This document shows positions 42,229 to 50,112 of a stretch of 64,000 nucleotides of DNA, in pieces. The position numbers were made by a program, and so were the translations under genes. The notes below the pieces were generated by a model, which saw only the letters and a list, made by a program, of their open reading frames with translations, made no database searches and was not told the origin of the DNA. The stretch is from Candidatus Binatia bacterium (lineage in GTDB: Bacteria > Desulfobacterota > Binatia > UBA9968 > JAJDTQ01). Each line of letters starts with the position of its first letter. Positions within the stretch are counted from its first letter, which is position 1. The stretch lies in NCBI GenBank assembly GCA_951813575.1, contig OX638375.1, positions 4,132,752 to 4,196,751 of the forward strand. The letters are read 5' to 3'.

Positions 42229-43680
42229 TCACGCCCGCCCAAGCGTCAACGAGAAGTCCGGCTTGCGAATATAGATGTGGCTGGCCTTGTCCTGGCGGGT
42301 GAGCTCGCCCACCAGCCGGACGAGCGGGGTGCCGGCGCTCAGGTATTCCTTGGGCCGGCCGCCGTCGGGCAGGGCTTTCACCGCCTCCTCGCCGGCGAAG
42401 ACCCAGAGCAGGAACTCCTCATCGGACACGTGGGTGGCGCCGATTTGCCGGCGCACCTCCTGGATCGACGGCGTGGGCAACTCCCAGTGCTCCCACTCCT
42501 TGGCGCGCGGGCGCCCCAGGATTTTGTCCTTGACCTCCGGGTCCATGTACTCGGTGCCTTCCTTGCCCCAGTAGCCCAGTGCGTACTGGATGGCCTGGTC
42601 GGTGACCTCCTTGTAGCGCTCGCCGACGATGACGTTGATGGCCGCCTGGGTGCCCACGAACTGGGACAGCGGCGTCACCATGATGGGATAGCCCCACTCC
42701 TCGCGCACCCGCACGCATTCCTCCAGGATCGCGTCGAGCTTGTCGCGCATGTCGATGAGGGCGAGCTGGTGGCGGAAGTTGGAGATCATGCCGCCGGGCA
42801 CCTGATGCGTGTACTGGGACTCGTCGTACTCCACCACGCGGCCCACCGGCAGGTTGTCCCGCCGGGCGATGTAGTGGAGCTTCTCGGTCACGGGCCTGAG
42901 CACCTCCTCGTCGATGAGCGGGTTGTGCCCCATGGCGCGCAGGTTCCGCGCCACGTTGAAGATCGACGGCTGTGCCGAGCCGTTGGCCAGCGGCGGGATG
43001 CCCGTGTGGAGCGTGGTCAGGCCCATGTCCACGGCCTCGAGATAACACAGCGGCGCCAGCCCGTTGTTGCAGTGGGCGTGGAACTCCACCGGCGTGTCGC
43101 CGATGTTCTCCAGCACGATGGGGATCAGGGTGCGGGCCCGCTCCAGCGTCAGCAACCCGCCCACGTCCTTGAAGCAGATCCGCACCGGGTTGATGGCCGC
43201 GGCCTCCCGCGCCTTCCGCGCGTAGTACTCGTCGGTATGGCGCGGCGACACCGAGTAGATCAGGTTCACCACCGTGTCCATGCCGAGCTTCTTGAGCTCG
43301 GTCTTCTCCACGTCGAACTCGTCGTAGTTGTTCCAGGAGTTGGAGGTGCGGGTGAGCGTGATGCCGTAGTCCATGATCCGCTTGATCATCAGCTCGAACA
43401 CGCACACCGGGATCTTCTCGATGAGCTTGAGCCCGCCGTGGAGTCGCAGAGGGGTCTTCCTGAAGCGCTGGGTGCCCAGCCGGAACCAGTCCCAGGCGTC
43501 CTCTTTCTGCTCCCGCACCAGCTTCTTGAACATCACCGTGACGAAGAACTCCGCCGACTCGAACCCGGCCTCGTCGATGTGCTCCGCCACCGCCAGCATG
43601 TGATCCGTGCGCATGTTCAGCGCCCACAGGCTCTGGTTGCCGTCGCGCACGGTGGTGTCGACAAAATGAACGTCGCTCAT
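42229..43680 (-). CDS. Pyruvate/oxaloacetate carboxyltransferase-domain protein
   Basis: A 483-residue HMGL-like TIM barrel followed by the PYC-OADA conserved domain, as in pyruvate carboxylase subunit B, oxaloacetate decarboxylase alpha and transcarboxylase 5S. Marks are DTTVRDGNQSLWA near residue 8, the carbamylated-Lys motif FKDVGGLLT near 190, HAHCNNGLAP near 218 and GGMISNF near 320. There is no C-terminal biotinyl domain, and no biotin carboxylase gene is close. GGGAGCC precedes the ATG. It may pair with a BCCP encoded elsewhere or be a lyase. Confidence 0.88.
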   Translation of the reverse strand: MSDVHFVDTTVRDGNQSLWALNMRTDHMLAVAEHIDEAGFESAEFFVTVMFKKLVREQKEDAWDWFRLGTQRFRKTPLRLHGGLKLIEKIPVCVFELMIKRIMDYGITLTRTSNSWNNYDEFDVEKTELKKLGMDTVVNLIYSVSPRHTDEYYARKAREAAAINPVRICFKDVGGLLTLERARTLIPIVLENIGDTPVEFHAHCNNGLAPLCYLEAVDMGLTTLHTGIPPLANGSAQPSIFNVARNLRAMGHNPLIDEEVLRPVTEKLHYIARRDNLPVGRVVEYDESQYTHQVPGGMISNFRHQLALIDMRDKLDAILEECVRVREEWGYPIMVTPLSQFVGTQAAINVIVGERYKEVTDQAIQYALGYWGKEGTEYMDPEVKDKILGRPRAKEWEHWELPTPSIQEVRRQIGATHVSDEEFLLWVFAGEEAVKALPDGGRPKEYLSAGTPLVRLVGELTRQDKASHIYIRKPDFSLTLGRA

Positions 43681-43794
43681 GGTTGGCTCCCGGGGATTTG
43701 GGTACGAAGTGGGTCCATGGCCGAAGCATGCCGGTGGGGTCGGAAGGTGTCAACTTCACGGCAAGTCAGTCCCGGGGCGCGCACCCTGGAAGCC

Positions 43795-43888
43795 TCCCCG
43801 TCACCCGGAACCCCCTTCCGTCACCCGGAACCCCCCTCCGTCACCCCGGAACCCCCCTCCGTCATCCCGGGCTTGACCCGGGATCCAG
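43795..43888. repeat. Tandem GTCACCCGGAACCCC units ending in a palindromic arm
   Basis: Three imperfect units of about 21 bp (CCGTCACCCGGAACCCCC) lead into a left-type arm at 43861-43888. From 43889 to the ribosome site at 44204 I see no gene, repeat or hairpin, although the frame of the following gene is open through it. Confidence 0.75.
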
Positions 43889-44212
43889 GCGGTTCCCCGC
43901 CGCTCTCCAGGTCCAATGGCATGAGCGGTCCATTGCCGCATGACTCGCGCGGCCGCGCAAAATAACCGGCCAAGCCTTTTCATCCAACAATTGGAGCACT
44001 CAGGGAGCGCCTTGCCGAGCGGCGGCTTTCCAGAGAGCCACGGGAAGACGAACAAGGCACCAAGACAGGGGAGTACGGTCCCGGTGACGGCGGCTGTGCT
44101 GCGAGCTTGCCGCGAGTCTCCCGGTATGCACTGTTCCAATCTTGAAGCCTGTTCACGGGTGGTGGTAAGAGGGTCGTGTAAACGAATGTGTGAACGAAAA
44201 CACGGAGGGGAG

Positions 44213-46246
44213 ATGATCCCGCTATCAAGCAGAAGTCGCTTGGCGGCAGCGTTCCTTGTCACCGCCGCCGCGGTCGTCCTGTCGTGTAGTTTCGGCGTCG
44301 CCCGAGCCCACGCACAGAGTACAACGCCGGCGGACAGCGCCGAGCGGGCGAGACAGGTGGCGAGGGATTGGGCCTTGAAAATCTTTGACGAGCTCGGTCC
44401 GCGGCCGAACCAGGACAAGCGCGTGACGTTTCAGCCCCTGGATGAACGCGACGTGGCGTTGAGCCGTCACCGGCGGCGTCTTTACAGTTGGATGCTGAGC
44501 GCACTCCATGAGCGGGGAAGGGTGTGGAAGTACTCGGTCATGAACCCGATGGATTCGAGGCACGTGGCAAACGCGTTGGAACAGGCTGATGTGCAGGACT
44601 GGTCCGGAGTTTACCTGAGGACGCTGCGGAAATACTCGCTGACGAAGCTGAATCTGTCTTGCGACGGGATTGCCGAGGGCAATCGAATCAAGTTGATCTG
44701 CACGGCACAACATATTGACACGATGGAGCCGTGGGGCCGGGCCACCGCGGTATTCGACGCTGTTTCGCTGGGAGCGCCGCTGGCAATGGAACCGGCGCTT
44801 GACGCGGTGGCGGGGGAGATTGTTACGGGCTCAGGGGGAGGGGGTCGTTTGGGGGAGATCAAGATTGTGGATTACCGCACGGAGGACAGATCGGCTCTCA
44901 CGAAGTCTATCGAGAGATCGCTCGAAGTGAAGGTTGTACGGCGACTGAGCGCCGGTGGGCGCCGCTACGGAGCAGGAACCTCCTATCGGCTGGAAGGGGG
45001 CGTCGAGCACCATGACGAGAAGCTGGTGCTACGCGTGAAGGTCCATTTGAACAACGACATCGTGAACGCCGTGGAAGAGCACATCACGTTGGCATCGGTC
45101 CCGAACCGTCTGTTGCAGCCAAGGACGGGAACACCAGGGCGTGCCGAGCCGGGCCGAGGGGTGGGAAGTCCGGCCAAAAAACACGCGCTGCACGAGGCGG
45201 TTCAGGCGGGGAACATCAACCGCGTTGAGGAGTTGCTGGCGGCGGGCGTAGACGTGAATGGGCTGGACGGCAGGAGCTGGACCGGGCTCATGCACGCGGC
45301 GAGCCGGGGCTACACGCTGGCGGTGGCGTCGCTGCTGCGGGCAGGGGCGGGTCCGGGAATCCGCGCGGTGGACGGTGCGACGGCGTTGAAAACGCTGGGG
45401 CGCAAGCGTCGAGCGGGGGAGGAGTTTCGTGCATGTGAGGCGGACTGGTGTCCGAGGTTGGTGGTGGTGGGTGCGGGGGAGTTTATGATGGGGTCTCCGG
45501 AGGGGGAGGAGAGTAGGGGTAAGGATGAGGGTCCACGGCACGGGGTGCGGATCGGCAAGGCGTTTGCCGTGGGGAAGTACGAGGTAACGCGTAGGGAGTA
45601 CGGGGAATTTGTGCGGGAGACGGGGCGGGACATGTCCGGGGGATGTCGGGTCTATGATGCTGGGGAGGGGAAATGGAAGTCAGATGGGGGTCGGAGTTGG
45701 GAGGATCCGGGATTTGAGCAAGGTGCGCAGCACCCGGTGGTGTGTGTAAGCTGGAAGGACGCGAAGTCGTACGTTAAGTGGCTGTCGGGGAAGACGGGGA
45801 AGAGGTACCGGTTATTGAGCGAGGCGGAATGGGAGTACGTGGCGCGTGGGGGGACGACGGGACCGTTCCATTATGGGGGTACGATAACGACGGATCAGGC
45901 GAACTACGACGGGAACTACAAATACGGATCGGGGAGCAAGGGGATGTATCGGGAGAAGACGGTAGGTGTGGGATCGTTTCCGGCAAATGACTTTGGGTTG
46001 CATGATGTGCACGGGAACGTGTGGGAGTGGGTGGAGGACTGTTGGCACGAGAACTACAAGGGGGCGCCTACGGACGGGAGTGCGTGGGAGAGGGAGAGTG
46101 GGGGAGATTGTAGGTACCGCGTGTTGCGTGGCGGTTCCTGGAGCTACGCTCCGAGGAGCCTCCGGTCCGCCGATCGCTTCAGGATCTTCGCCGGGGACCG
46201 GTTTTACATCAACGGTTTCCGCATTGCCCGAACGCTTACCCCATGA
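44213..46246 (+). CDS. Secreted ankyrin-repeat protein with FGE-sulfatase (SUMF1) fold
   Basis: A 677-residue protein with a Sec signal (cleavage near ARAHA, residue 34). Residues 40-310 form a region I do not recognise. Two ankyrin repeats follow (about 325-395: ALHEAVQAGNINRVEELLAAG, split over positions 325-345, then GLMHAASRGYTLAVASLL), then a formylglycine-generating-enzyme-like domain from about 420 (VVVGAGEFMMGSP, GKYEVTRREY, LLSEAEWEYVARGG, NVWEWVEDCW, LRGGSWSYAPRSLRSADR). The active-site Cys pair of real FGE is absent, so a binding or lectin-like role is more likely. Codons in 45400-46120 are strikingly G-rich and change abruptly at the last 40 codons. GGAGGGG precedes the ATG. Confidence 0.85.
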   Translation: MIPLSSRSRLAAAFLVTAAAVVLSCSFGVARAHAQSTTPADSAERARQVARDWALKIFDELGPRPNQDKRVTFQPLDERDVALSRHRRRLYSWMLSALHERGRVWKYSVMNPMDSRHVANALEQADVQDWSGVYLRTLRKYSLTKLNLSCDGIAEGNRIKLICTAQHIDTMEPWGRATAVFDAVSLGAPLAMEPALDAVAGEIVTGSGGGGRLGEIKIVDYRTEDRSALTKSIERSLEVKVVRRLSAGGRRYGAGTSYRLEGGVEHHDEKLVLRVKVHLNNDIVNAVEEHITLASVPNRLLQPRTGTPGRAEPGRGVGSPAKKHALHEAVQAGNINRVEELLAAGVDVNGLDGRSWTGLMHAASRGYTLAVASLLRAGAGPGIRAVDGATALKTLGRKRRAGEEFRACEADWCPRLVVVGAGEFMMGSPEGEESRGKDEGPRHGVRIGKAFAVGKYEVTRREYGEFVRETGRDMSGGCRVYDAGEGKWKSDGGRSWEDPGFEQGAQHPVVCVSWKDAKSYVKWLSGKTGKRYRLLSEAEWEYVARGGTTGPFHYGGTITTDQANYDGNYKYGSGSKGMYREKTVGVGSFPANDFGLHDVHGNVWEWVEDCWHENYKGAPTDGSAWERESGGDCRYRVLRGGSWSYAPRSLRSADRFRIFAGDRFYINGFRIARTLTP

Positions 46247-46276
46247 GTCCTTACCTCTTACATCTTTTTCGGGGGT

Positions 46277-46297
46277 CCAGGGGGCGGAGCCCCCTGG
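46277..46297 (+). terminator. GC-rich hairpin after the FGE-fold gene
   Basis: A perfect 9-bp stem (CCAGGGGGC and GCCCCCTGG) with a 3-nt loop lies 31 nt after the stop codon. No T-run follows on the plus strand, and on the minus strand only ACCCCCGAAAAA follows, so it may be a weak or factor-assisted terminator or merely a palindromic repeat. Confidence 0.4.
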
Positions 46298-46525
46298 CCG
46301 CGTTTCCGTGACACGCCCCGGTGCGTGGTGCGGCTGAGGTATGGCTGAGGCGCCCTTGACCGGGACAGCGACCGATCGGGCGCGGGAGACCGGGCCGGCT
46401 CTCGACGCCCATTACCCCCGCACCCACAAGTTTCTTCTGGGCGACCGTATCCAGTGAGGTGAGGTGGTCCCGGAAAATCGGACAGGTTGCTAAGGTGTAT
46501 TCCACCGGCCGAAGGAGGGATACCG

Positions 46526-46805
46526 ATGACAGCAGGGCGACGATTTACGGGAGAGTTCAAGGCCAAGGTAGCGCTGGAGGCACTGCGCGGAGACAAGACG
46601 ATCCAGGAGATTGCGGCGCGGCACAAGGTCCATCCGAACCAGGTGAGGGCGTGGAAGCAGCGAGCGGTGGAGGGGATGAAGGAGGTCTTCACGAAGGGGG
46701 CGGAGCGGACGAGGGGCGACCACGAGGGGGATTCAGGACCTGCACGCGAAGATCGGGGAGCTGACGGTGGAGCGGGATTATTTGGCCAAAGGGCTCAAGT
46801 GGTGA
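46526..46805 (+). pseudogene. IS3-family transposase orfA, frameshifted
   Basis: The first 66 codons encode the helix-turn-helix of an IS3 OrfA: FTGEFKAKVALEALRGDKT then IAARHKVHPNQVRAWKQ. The frame is then lost in the G-run near 46727-46732; removing one G restores GIQDLHAKIGELTVERDYLA and a stop at 46803-46805. GAAGGAGGG precedes the ATG at 46526. The stop overlaps the GTG of the orfB fragment. Confidence 0.82.
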
Positions 46806-46831
46806 GCCGGGAGAAGCGCCGGGCGATGATC
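46802..46831 (+). pseudogene. IS3-family transposase orfB, 5' fragment
   Basis: GTG 46802 begins VSREKRRAMI, the usual start of IS3 OrfB, in the GTGA overlap with orfA. After about ten codons the sequence no longer encodes an integrase; it continues as the FGE cassette. Confidence 0.7.
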
Positions 46832-46961
46832 GCGCGTGCTGCGCGGCGGCTCCTGGAACTACCCTCCGAGGTACCTCCGTTCGGCCAGCCGCATCGGGAA
46901 CGCCGCCGGACTCCGGCAATTCGACTTCGGGTTCCGTGTCGCCAGAACGCTCACCCCGTGA
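46832..46961 (+). pseudogene. FGE-domain 3' cassette (paralogue of the 44213 gene's end)
   Basis: This stretch encodes RVLRGGSWNYPPRYLRSASR and onward to a GFRVARTLTP ending with a stop at 46959-46961, aligning codon by codon with the last 43 codons of the gene at 44213 (RVLRGGSWSYAPRSLRSADR to GFRIARTLTP). The similarity continues into the 3' flank (TTACCTC and ATCTTT). It has no start or upstream domain. The many third-position differences show long divergence. Confidence 0.8.
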
Positions 46962-47144
46962 ATCGTTACCTCCCTGAATCTTTCGTGGGCGGCCACCTCG
47001 GAAGACGAGCCCAGGCAGTTCCGGTTTCATTGAACCCTGCCGGTTTGACCAGGAGAGCCAACGTGGTCGGCCAGTCTACGCTTCCCCGGAGCGCCTCCTG
47101 AGCGGACGCTTCGCGCCACCGAACACGCCACGCGTCCGTCCTCC

Positions 47145-48032
47145 ATGATCGACACCACCACCGAAGCCATCCTCTACGCCCTGGCCGCCGGAATCATCTG
47201 GGGCGTGGTGCCGACCCTGCTCAAGAAGGGCATGGCGGGGTCGAACGTCAGCATGGCGACGCTCTGGACCCAGTATTGGTCCCTGGCGACCCTGGTGGTG
47301 GCCACCGCCTGGCGCGGGGAGTTCGTGATGCTGGACTGGCACCCCGTGCTGTCCTTCATGCTCACGGGCGTGGCCGCCTGCCTGGGGAAGGTCTTTCTCA
47401 ACCTCGGCATCGACAGCGTGGGAGCGTCCAAGTCGGTGACGGTGAAGAACTCCTCGCCGCTCATCACCGTGGTGCTGGGATGGGCGCTCCTGGGCGAGCA
47501 CGTGGGCTGGGAGATCAGCGCCGGGGTGGTGGTGATCGTGGTCGGCGTGCTGCTGCTGACCGTCAGCCCGCTCGAAGGGGAGGAGGCCCCCAACCGGCTG
47601 GTCTATTTCATGTATCCGCTGCTCTCCTCGCTGGCGTTCGGCATCAACCCCATCTTCAAGAAGTGGGGTTTGGTGGCCGCCGCGGTGCCGGCCCTCGGGA
47701 CTCTGATCAACCACATCACCGCCACGGTGTTCCTGTTCACCGGCGGTCCCTCGCTGGGCATCCAGGCCTGGCGGCAGGAGAGGGTGCCGCTCAAGAGCTT
47801 CGTGCTCTTCGCCATCGCCGGCATCACCGAGGCCATCGCCTCGCTGTGCACCTACAAGGCCCTGCTGCTGGCGCCCTCGGTGCTGGTGGCGCCCATCTGG
47901 CGCATCTCGCCCCTCATCACCTTCGTGCTGTCCCACTTCACGCTCAGGGCGCTGGAGACCGTGACCCTGCGGGACGGGCTGGCCGCCGCCCTCATCGTCG
48001 GCGGGGTCTGGGTGCTCAGTCACGGGGGGTGA
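47145..48032 (+). CDS. EamA/DMT family transporter
   Basis: A 295-residue ten-helix protein made of two EamA halves (residues 5-140 and 155-293). WGVVPTLLKKGM near residue 20 and KNSSPLITVVLGWALLGEH near 100 are typical of the drug/metabolite transporter superfamily. The direction and substrate are unknown. From the FGE cassette to this start (46962-47144) I see no feature. Confidence 0.9.
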   Translation: MIDTTTEAILYALAAGIIWGVVPTLLKKGMAGSNVSMATLWTQYWSLATLVVATAWRGEFVMLDWHPVLSFMLTGVAACLGKVFLNLGIDSVGASKSVTVKNSSPLITVVLGWALLGEHVGWEISAGVVVIVVGVLLLTVSPLEGEEAPNRLVYFMYPLLSSLAFGINPIFKKWGLVAAAVPALGTLINHITATVFLFTGGPSLGIQAWRQERVPLKSFVLFAIAGITEAIASLCTYKALLLAPSVLVAPIWRISPLITFVLSHFTLRALETVTLRDGLAAALIVGGVWVLSHGG

Positions 48033-48052
48033 AAGGACGAACTTGAGGACTA

Positions 48053-48078
48053 TTGGACTTAGTCCAAGCTAAGTCCAA
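48053..48078 (+). promoter_or_regulatory. Perfect inverted repeat upstream of a toxin-antitoxin pair
   Basis: TTGGACTTAG (48053-48062) and CTAAGTCCAA (48069-48078) form 10-bp perfect arms around a 6-nt spacer, 10 nt before the antitoxin ATG. A nested GGACTTAGTCC is itself palindromic. This is the expected place and form of a Phd-type autoregulatory operator. Confidence 0.65.
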
Positions 48079-48088
48079 TGTTCCAATC

Positions 48089-48328
48089 ATGAAAACCGCC
48101 ACGATTCACCAGACCAAGACCCACCTTTCCCGGATGCTGAAGGAGATCCAGGGCGGTGAGACCATCGTCATACTCAACGGCACCACGCCGGTGGCCAAGT
48201 TGACGGCCATCGACACGCCAGCGCTCTCACGGCCGAACGTGGGAACGCGAACTTCCGCGCCCGTTCAGTACGCCGTCGACGCCTTCCAGCCGCTCACCGA
48301 CGACCAACTGAAGGATTGGGGCCTTTGA
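48089..48328 (+). CDS. Phd/YefM family antitoxin (second module)
   Basis: A 79-residue antitoxin: ATIHQTKTHLSRMLKEIQGG followed by ETIVILNGTTPVAKLTAI is the Phd/YefM DNA-binding fold, and the Gln/Leu-rich tail FQPLTDDQLKDWGL should bind the toxin. ATG 48089 fits the family start and the operator just upstream. It overlaps the toxin by 4 nt (TTGA). Confidence 0.9.
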   Translation: MKTATIHQTKTHLSRMLKEIQGGETIVILNGTTPVAKLTAIDTPALSRPNVGTRTSAPVQYAVDAFQPLTDDQLKDWGL

Positions 48329-48690
48329 CCCGGTATCTGTTGGATACCTGCACCCTGATCTGGCTGGCCACGGAGCCCGAGAAGCTCTCTCCAGCGTCCG
48401 TGCAAGCCATCGATGCCTCCGATTCCGTGCTCCTGTGGAGCGATGTCTCGACCTTGGAGATCGCGCTCAATTGGAGCGCCGGAAAGCTTGTCCTTCCCGA
48501 CCCGCCCCGGAATTGGCTGGAAGGCCAGATCGACGCCTGGGGTCTGGAATGCCTCGGCCTGAAGCGGACGGACATCTACCGCGCCTCGGAACTGCCTGCC
48601 CATCACCGAGATCCCTTCGACCGCCTTCAGGTGGCCGCGGCTCTCGGCGCCAATGCTACCATCCTGACGCCGGACGTAGCCGTCCGCTGA
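48325..48690 (+). CDS. PIN domain ribonuclease toxin (second module)
   Basis: A 121-residue PIN-domain nuclease of the Sll0205-like group. Active-site acids are in YLLDTCTLIWL (Asp6), VSTLEIAL (Glu41) and HHRDPFDRLQVAAA (two Asp). The best start is TTG 48325 within the antitoxin stop; the open frame begins at an upstream ATG, 48316. It pairs with the preceding antitoxin. Confidence 0.9.
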   Translation: MTRYLLDTCTLIWLATEPEKLSPASVQAIDASDSVLLWSDVSTLEIALNWSAGKLVLPDPPRNWLEGQIDAWGLECLGLKRTDIYRASELPAHHRDPFDRLQVAAALGANATILTPDVAVR

Positions 48691-48730
48691 TATCCGGTCC
48701 GTACCCGCTGGTAGGAGGAACCCCCGTCGT

Positions 48731-48790
48731 CTGGACCCCGGATCAAGTCCGGGGTGACGGGATCAAGACCGGGGTGACGGGAGGAGGGTC
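48731..48790. repeat. Palindromic arm with GGGGTGACGGG units
   Basis: A right-type arm (CTGGACCCCGGATCAAG..TGAC, 48731-48758) is followed by two short units ending in CCGGGGTGACGGGA. It occupies the gap between the toxin and the Fe-ADH gene. Confidence 0.75.
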
Positions 48791-48858
48791 CGGGTTCCGC
48801 GCCGTTGACAAACCCGCCCCGGTATCTCAAACCATACGGATCATCGAGGAGGTGACGG

Positions 48859-50031
48859 ATGGCGGTTTCAGCGTTCGAGTACAGCAATCCGCGCGTGGAG
48901 CGCATCGTTTTCGGCCGTGGGGTGGTGAAGCAGTTGGCGGACGAGGTCCGGCGCCTGGAGGCAAGCCGCGTGTTCGTGGTGACCTCGCCGTCCATCACCA
49001 AGACGTACCTGCTGGAGGCGGTACGCGAGGCCCTGGGAGACATGTGCGTGGGAGTCTTCGACACGGTGCAGCCGCATTCGCCCACGGATTCCATCGGGGT
49101 GGCGGCGAAGCAGGCCGCCGATGCCGGCGCGGATGCCTTCGTGAGCGTGGGCGGCGGCAGCTCCATCGATACGGTCAAGGGAATGGCGGCGCTCCTGGCC
49201 GAGCGCCGTCCGCTCAAGGATCTGGCCACCCACTTCATCCCGCCGGACAAGAAGGAAGTGCCGCCGATGCCGGCGCCCAAGCTGCCGCACATCGCCATTC
49301 CGACCACGTTCTCCGGCGGCGAGTACAGCTATTCCGCGGGCCTGGCGGAAGCGGGCCACAAGCTCATTCTGGCCGATCCCAAGATGTCGCCGCGGACGGT
49401 GATGCTGGATCCGGAAGCGGCGCAGACCGCTCCGCCCAAGCTCCTGGCCGCGTCCGGCATGAACGCGTTGGCCCACTGCGTGGAGGCCGTCTACTCGACC
49501 CAGACCCAGATCCTGAGCCAGGCCTATTGCATGGCCGCCATCGGGCCCATCACCACCTACCTGCCGCGGCTGGTGGCGGACATGAACGACCTCGAGGCCA
49601 TCGGCGAGATGCAGGTGGCCGCCACCCTCTCCAGCATGGGCGTCTACAGCGCCTGGACCGGCATCCACCACGGCATCGTCCACGTCATCGGCGGCCGGTT
49701 CACCGTGCCCCACGCCAACATCCACGCCCTCATGCTGCCCTACGCCATGCGCTGGAACCTGGACGGCACCACCGAGGCCATGGCCCGCATGGCCCGGGTC
49801 ATGGGAGTCCGTGAGGCGGACGACGTCAAGGCCGCGGCCGAGGCCCCCGAAGTGGTCTACGGCATGAACGTGAAGATGGGGCTGCCGCTCCGGCTCCGGG
49901 ACCTGGAGGTTCCCCATGATGCGCTGCCGTCCCTGGCCGAGGCGGCGCTGGACGACATCAGCACCCACAACAACCCCAAGAAGATCCATTCGGCATTGCA
50001 GGTGCTGGAGTGCCTGGAGATGGCCTGGTAG
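48859..50031 (+). CDS. Iron-containing alcohol dehydrogenase (maleylacetate reductase-like)
   Basis: This 390-residue group III dehydrogenase has GGGSSIDTVKGMA near residue 97 for NAD binding, PTTFSGGEYS near 150, and metal-ligand motifs HCVEAVYST near 210 and HHGIVHVIGGRF near 272. The sequence around residues 10-25 (NPRVERIVFGRGVVKQL) is shared with maleylacetate reductases and 4-hydroxybutyrate dehydrogenases. GAGGAGGTGACGG precedes the ATG. It could complete an aromatic degradation route, but no ring-cleavage gene is adjacent. Confidence 0.9.
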   Translation: MAVSAFEYSNPRVERIVFGRGVVKQLADEVRRLEASRVFVVTSPSITKTYLLEAVREALGDMCVGVFDTVQPHSPTDSIGVAAKQAADAGADAFVSVGGGSSIDTVKGMAALLAERRPLKDLATHFIPPDKKEVPPMPAPKLPHIAIPTTFSGGEYSYSAGLAEAGHKLILADPKMSPRTVMLDPEAAQTAPPKLLAASGMNALAHCVEAVYSTQTQILSQAYCMAAIGPITTYLPRLVADMNDLEAIGEMQVAATLSSMGVYSAWTGIHHGIVHVIGGRFTVPHANIHALMLPYAMRWNLDGTTEAMARMARVMGVREADDVKAAAEAPEVVYGMNVKMGLPLRLRDLEVPHDALPSLAEAALDDISTHNNPKKIHSALQVLECLEMAW

Positions 50032-50112
50032 GCGAGCCCCGCCTTCCCGGGAGCGTCTCGGGACCGCGCTTCGTCGGAACGGTCTACCGGTTGAGGGCTT
50101 CGGAAGAAGGAT

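Larger units (their letters stand above)
46455..46831 (+). mobile_element. IS3-family insertion sequence, truncated remnant
   Basis: An IS3-type left end (TGAGGTGGTCCCGGAAAATC, beginning about 46460) is followed by orfA with a frameshift and only the first codons of orfB. At about 46831 the sequence switches abruptly to FGE-domain coding DNA, so the rest of orfB and the right end are missing. The element is dead as it stands. Confidence 0.8.

Noticed and set aside
44213..46246. Catalytic formylglycine-generating enzyme
   Set aside because: No cysteines occur in the segment corresponding to the active site, and no sulfatase gene is in the window.
46120..46961. Diversity-generating retroelement: the FGE-fold gene's end and the downstream copy as variable and template repeats
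   Set aside because: The two copies differ at many synonymous third positions that are not adenine in the putative template, and no reverse transcriptase gene is present.
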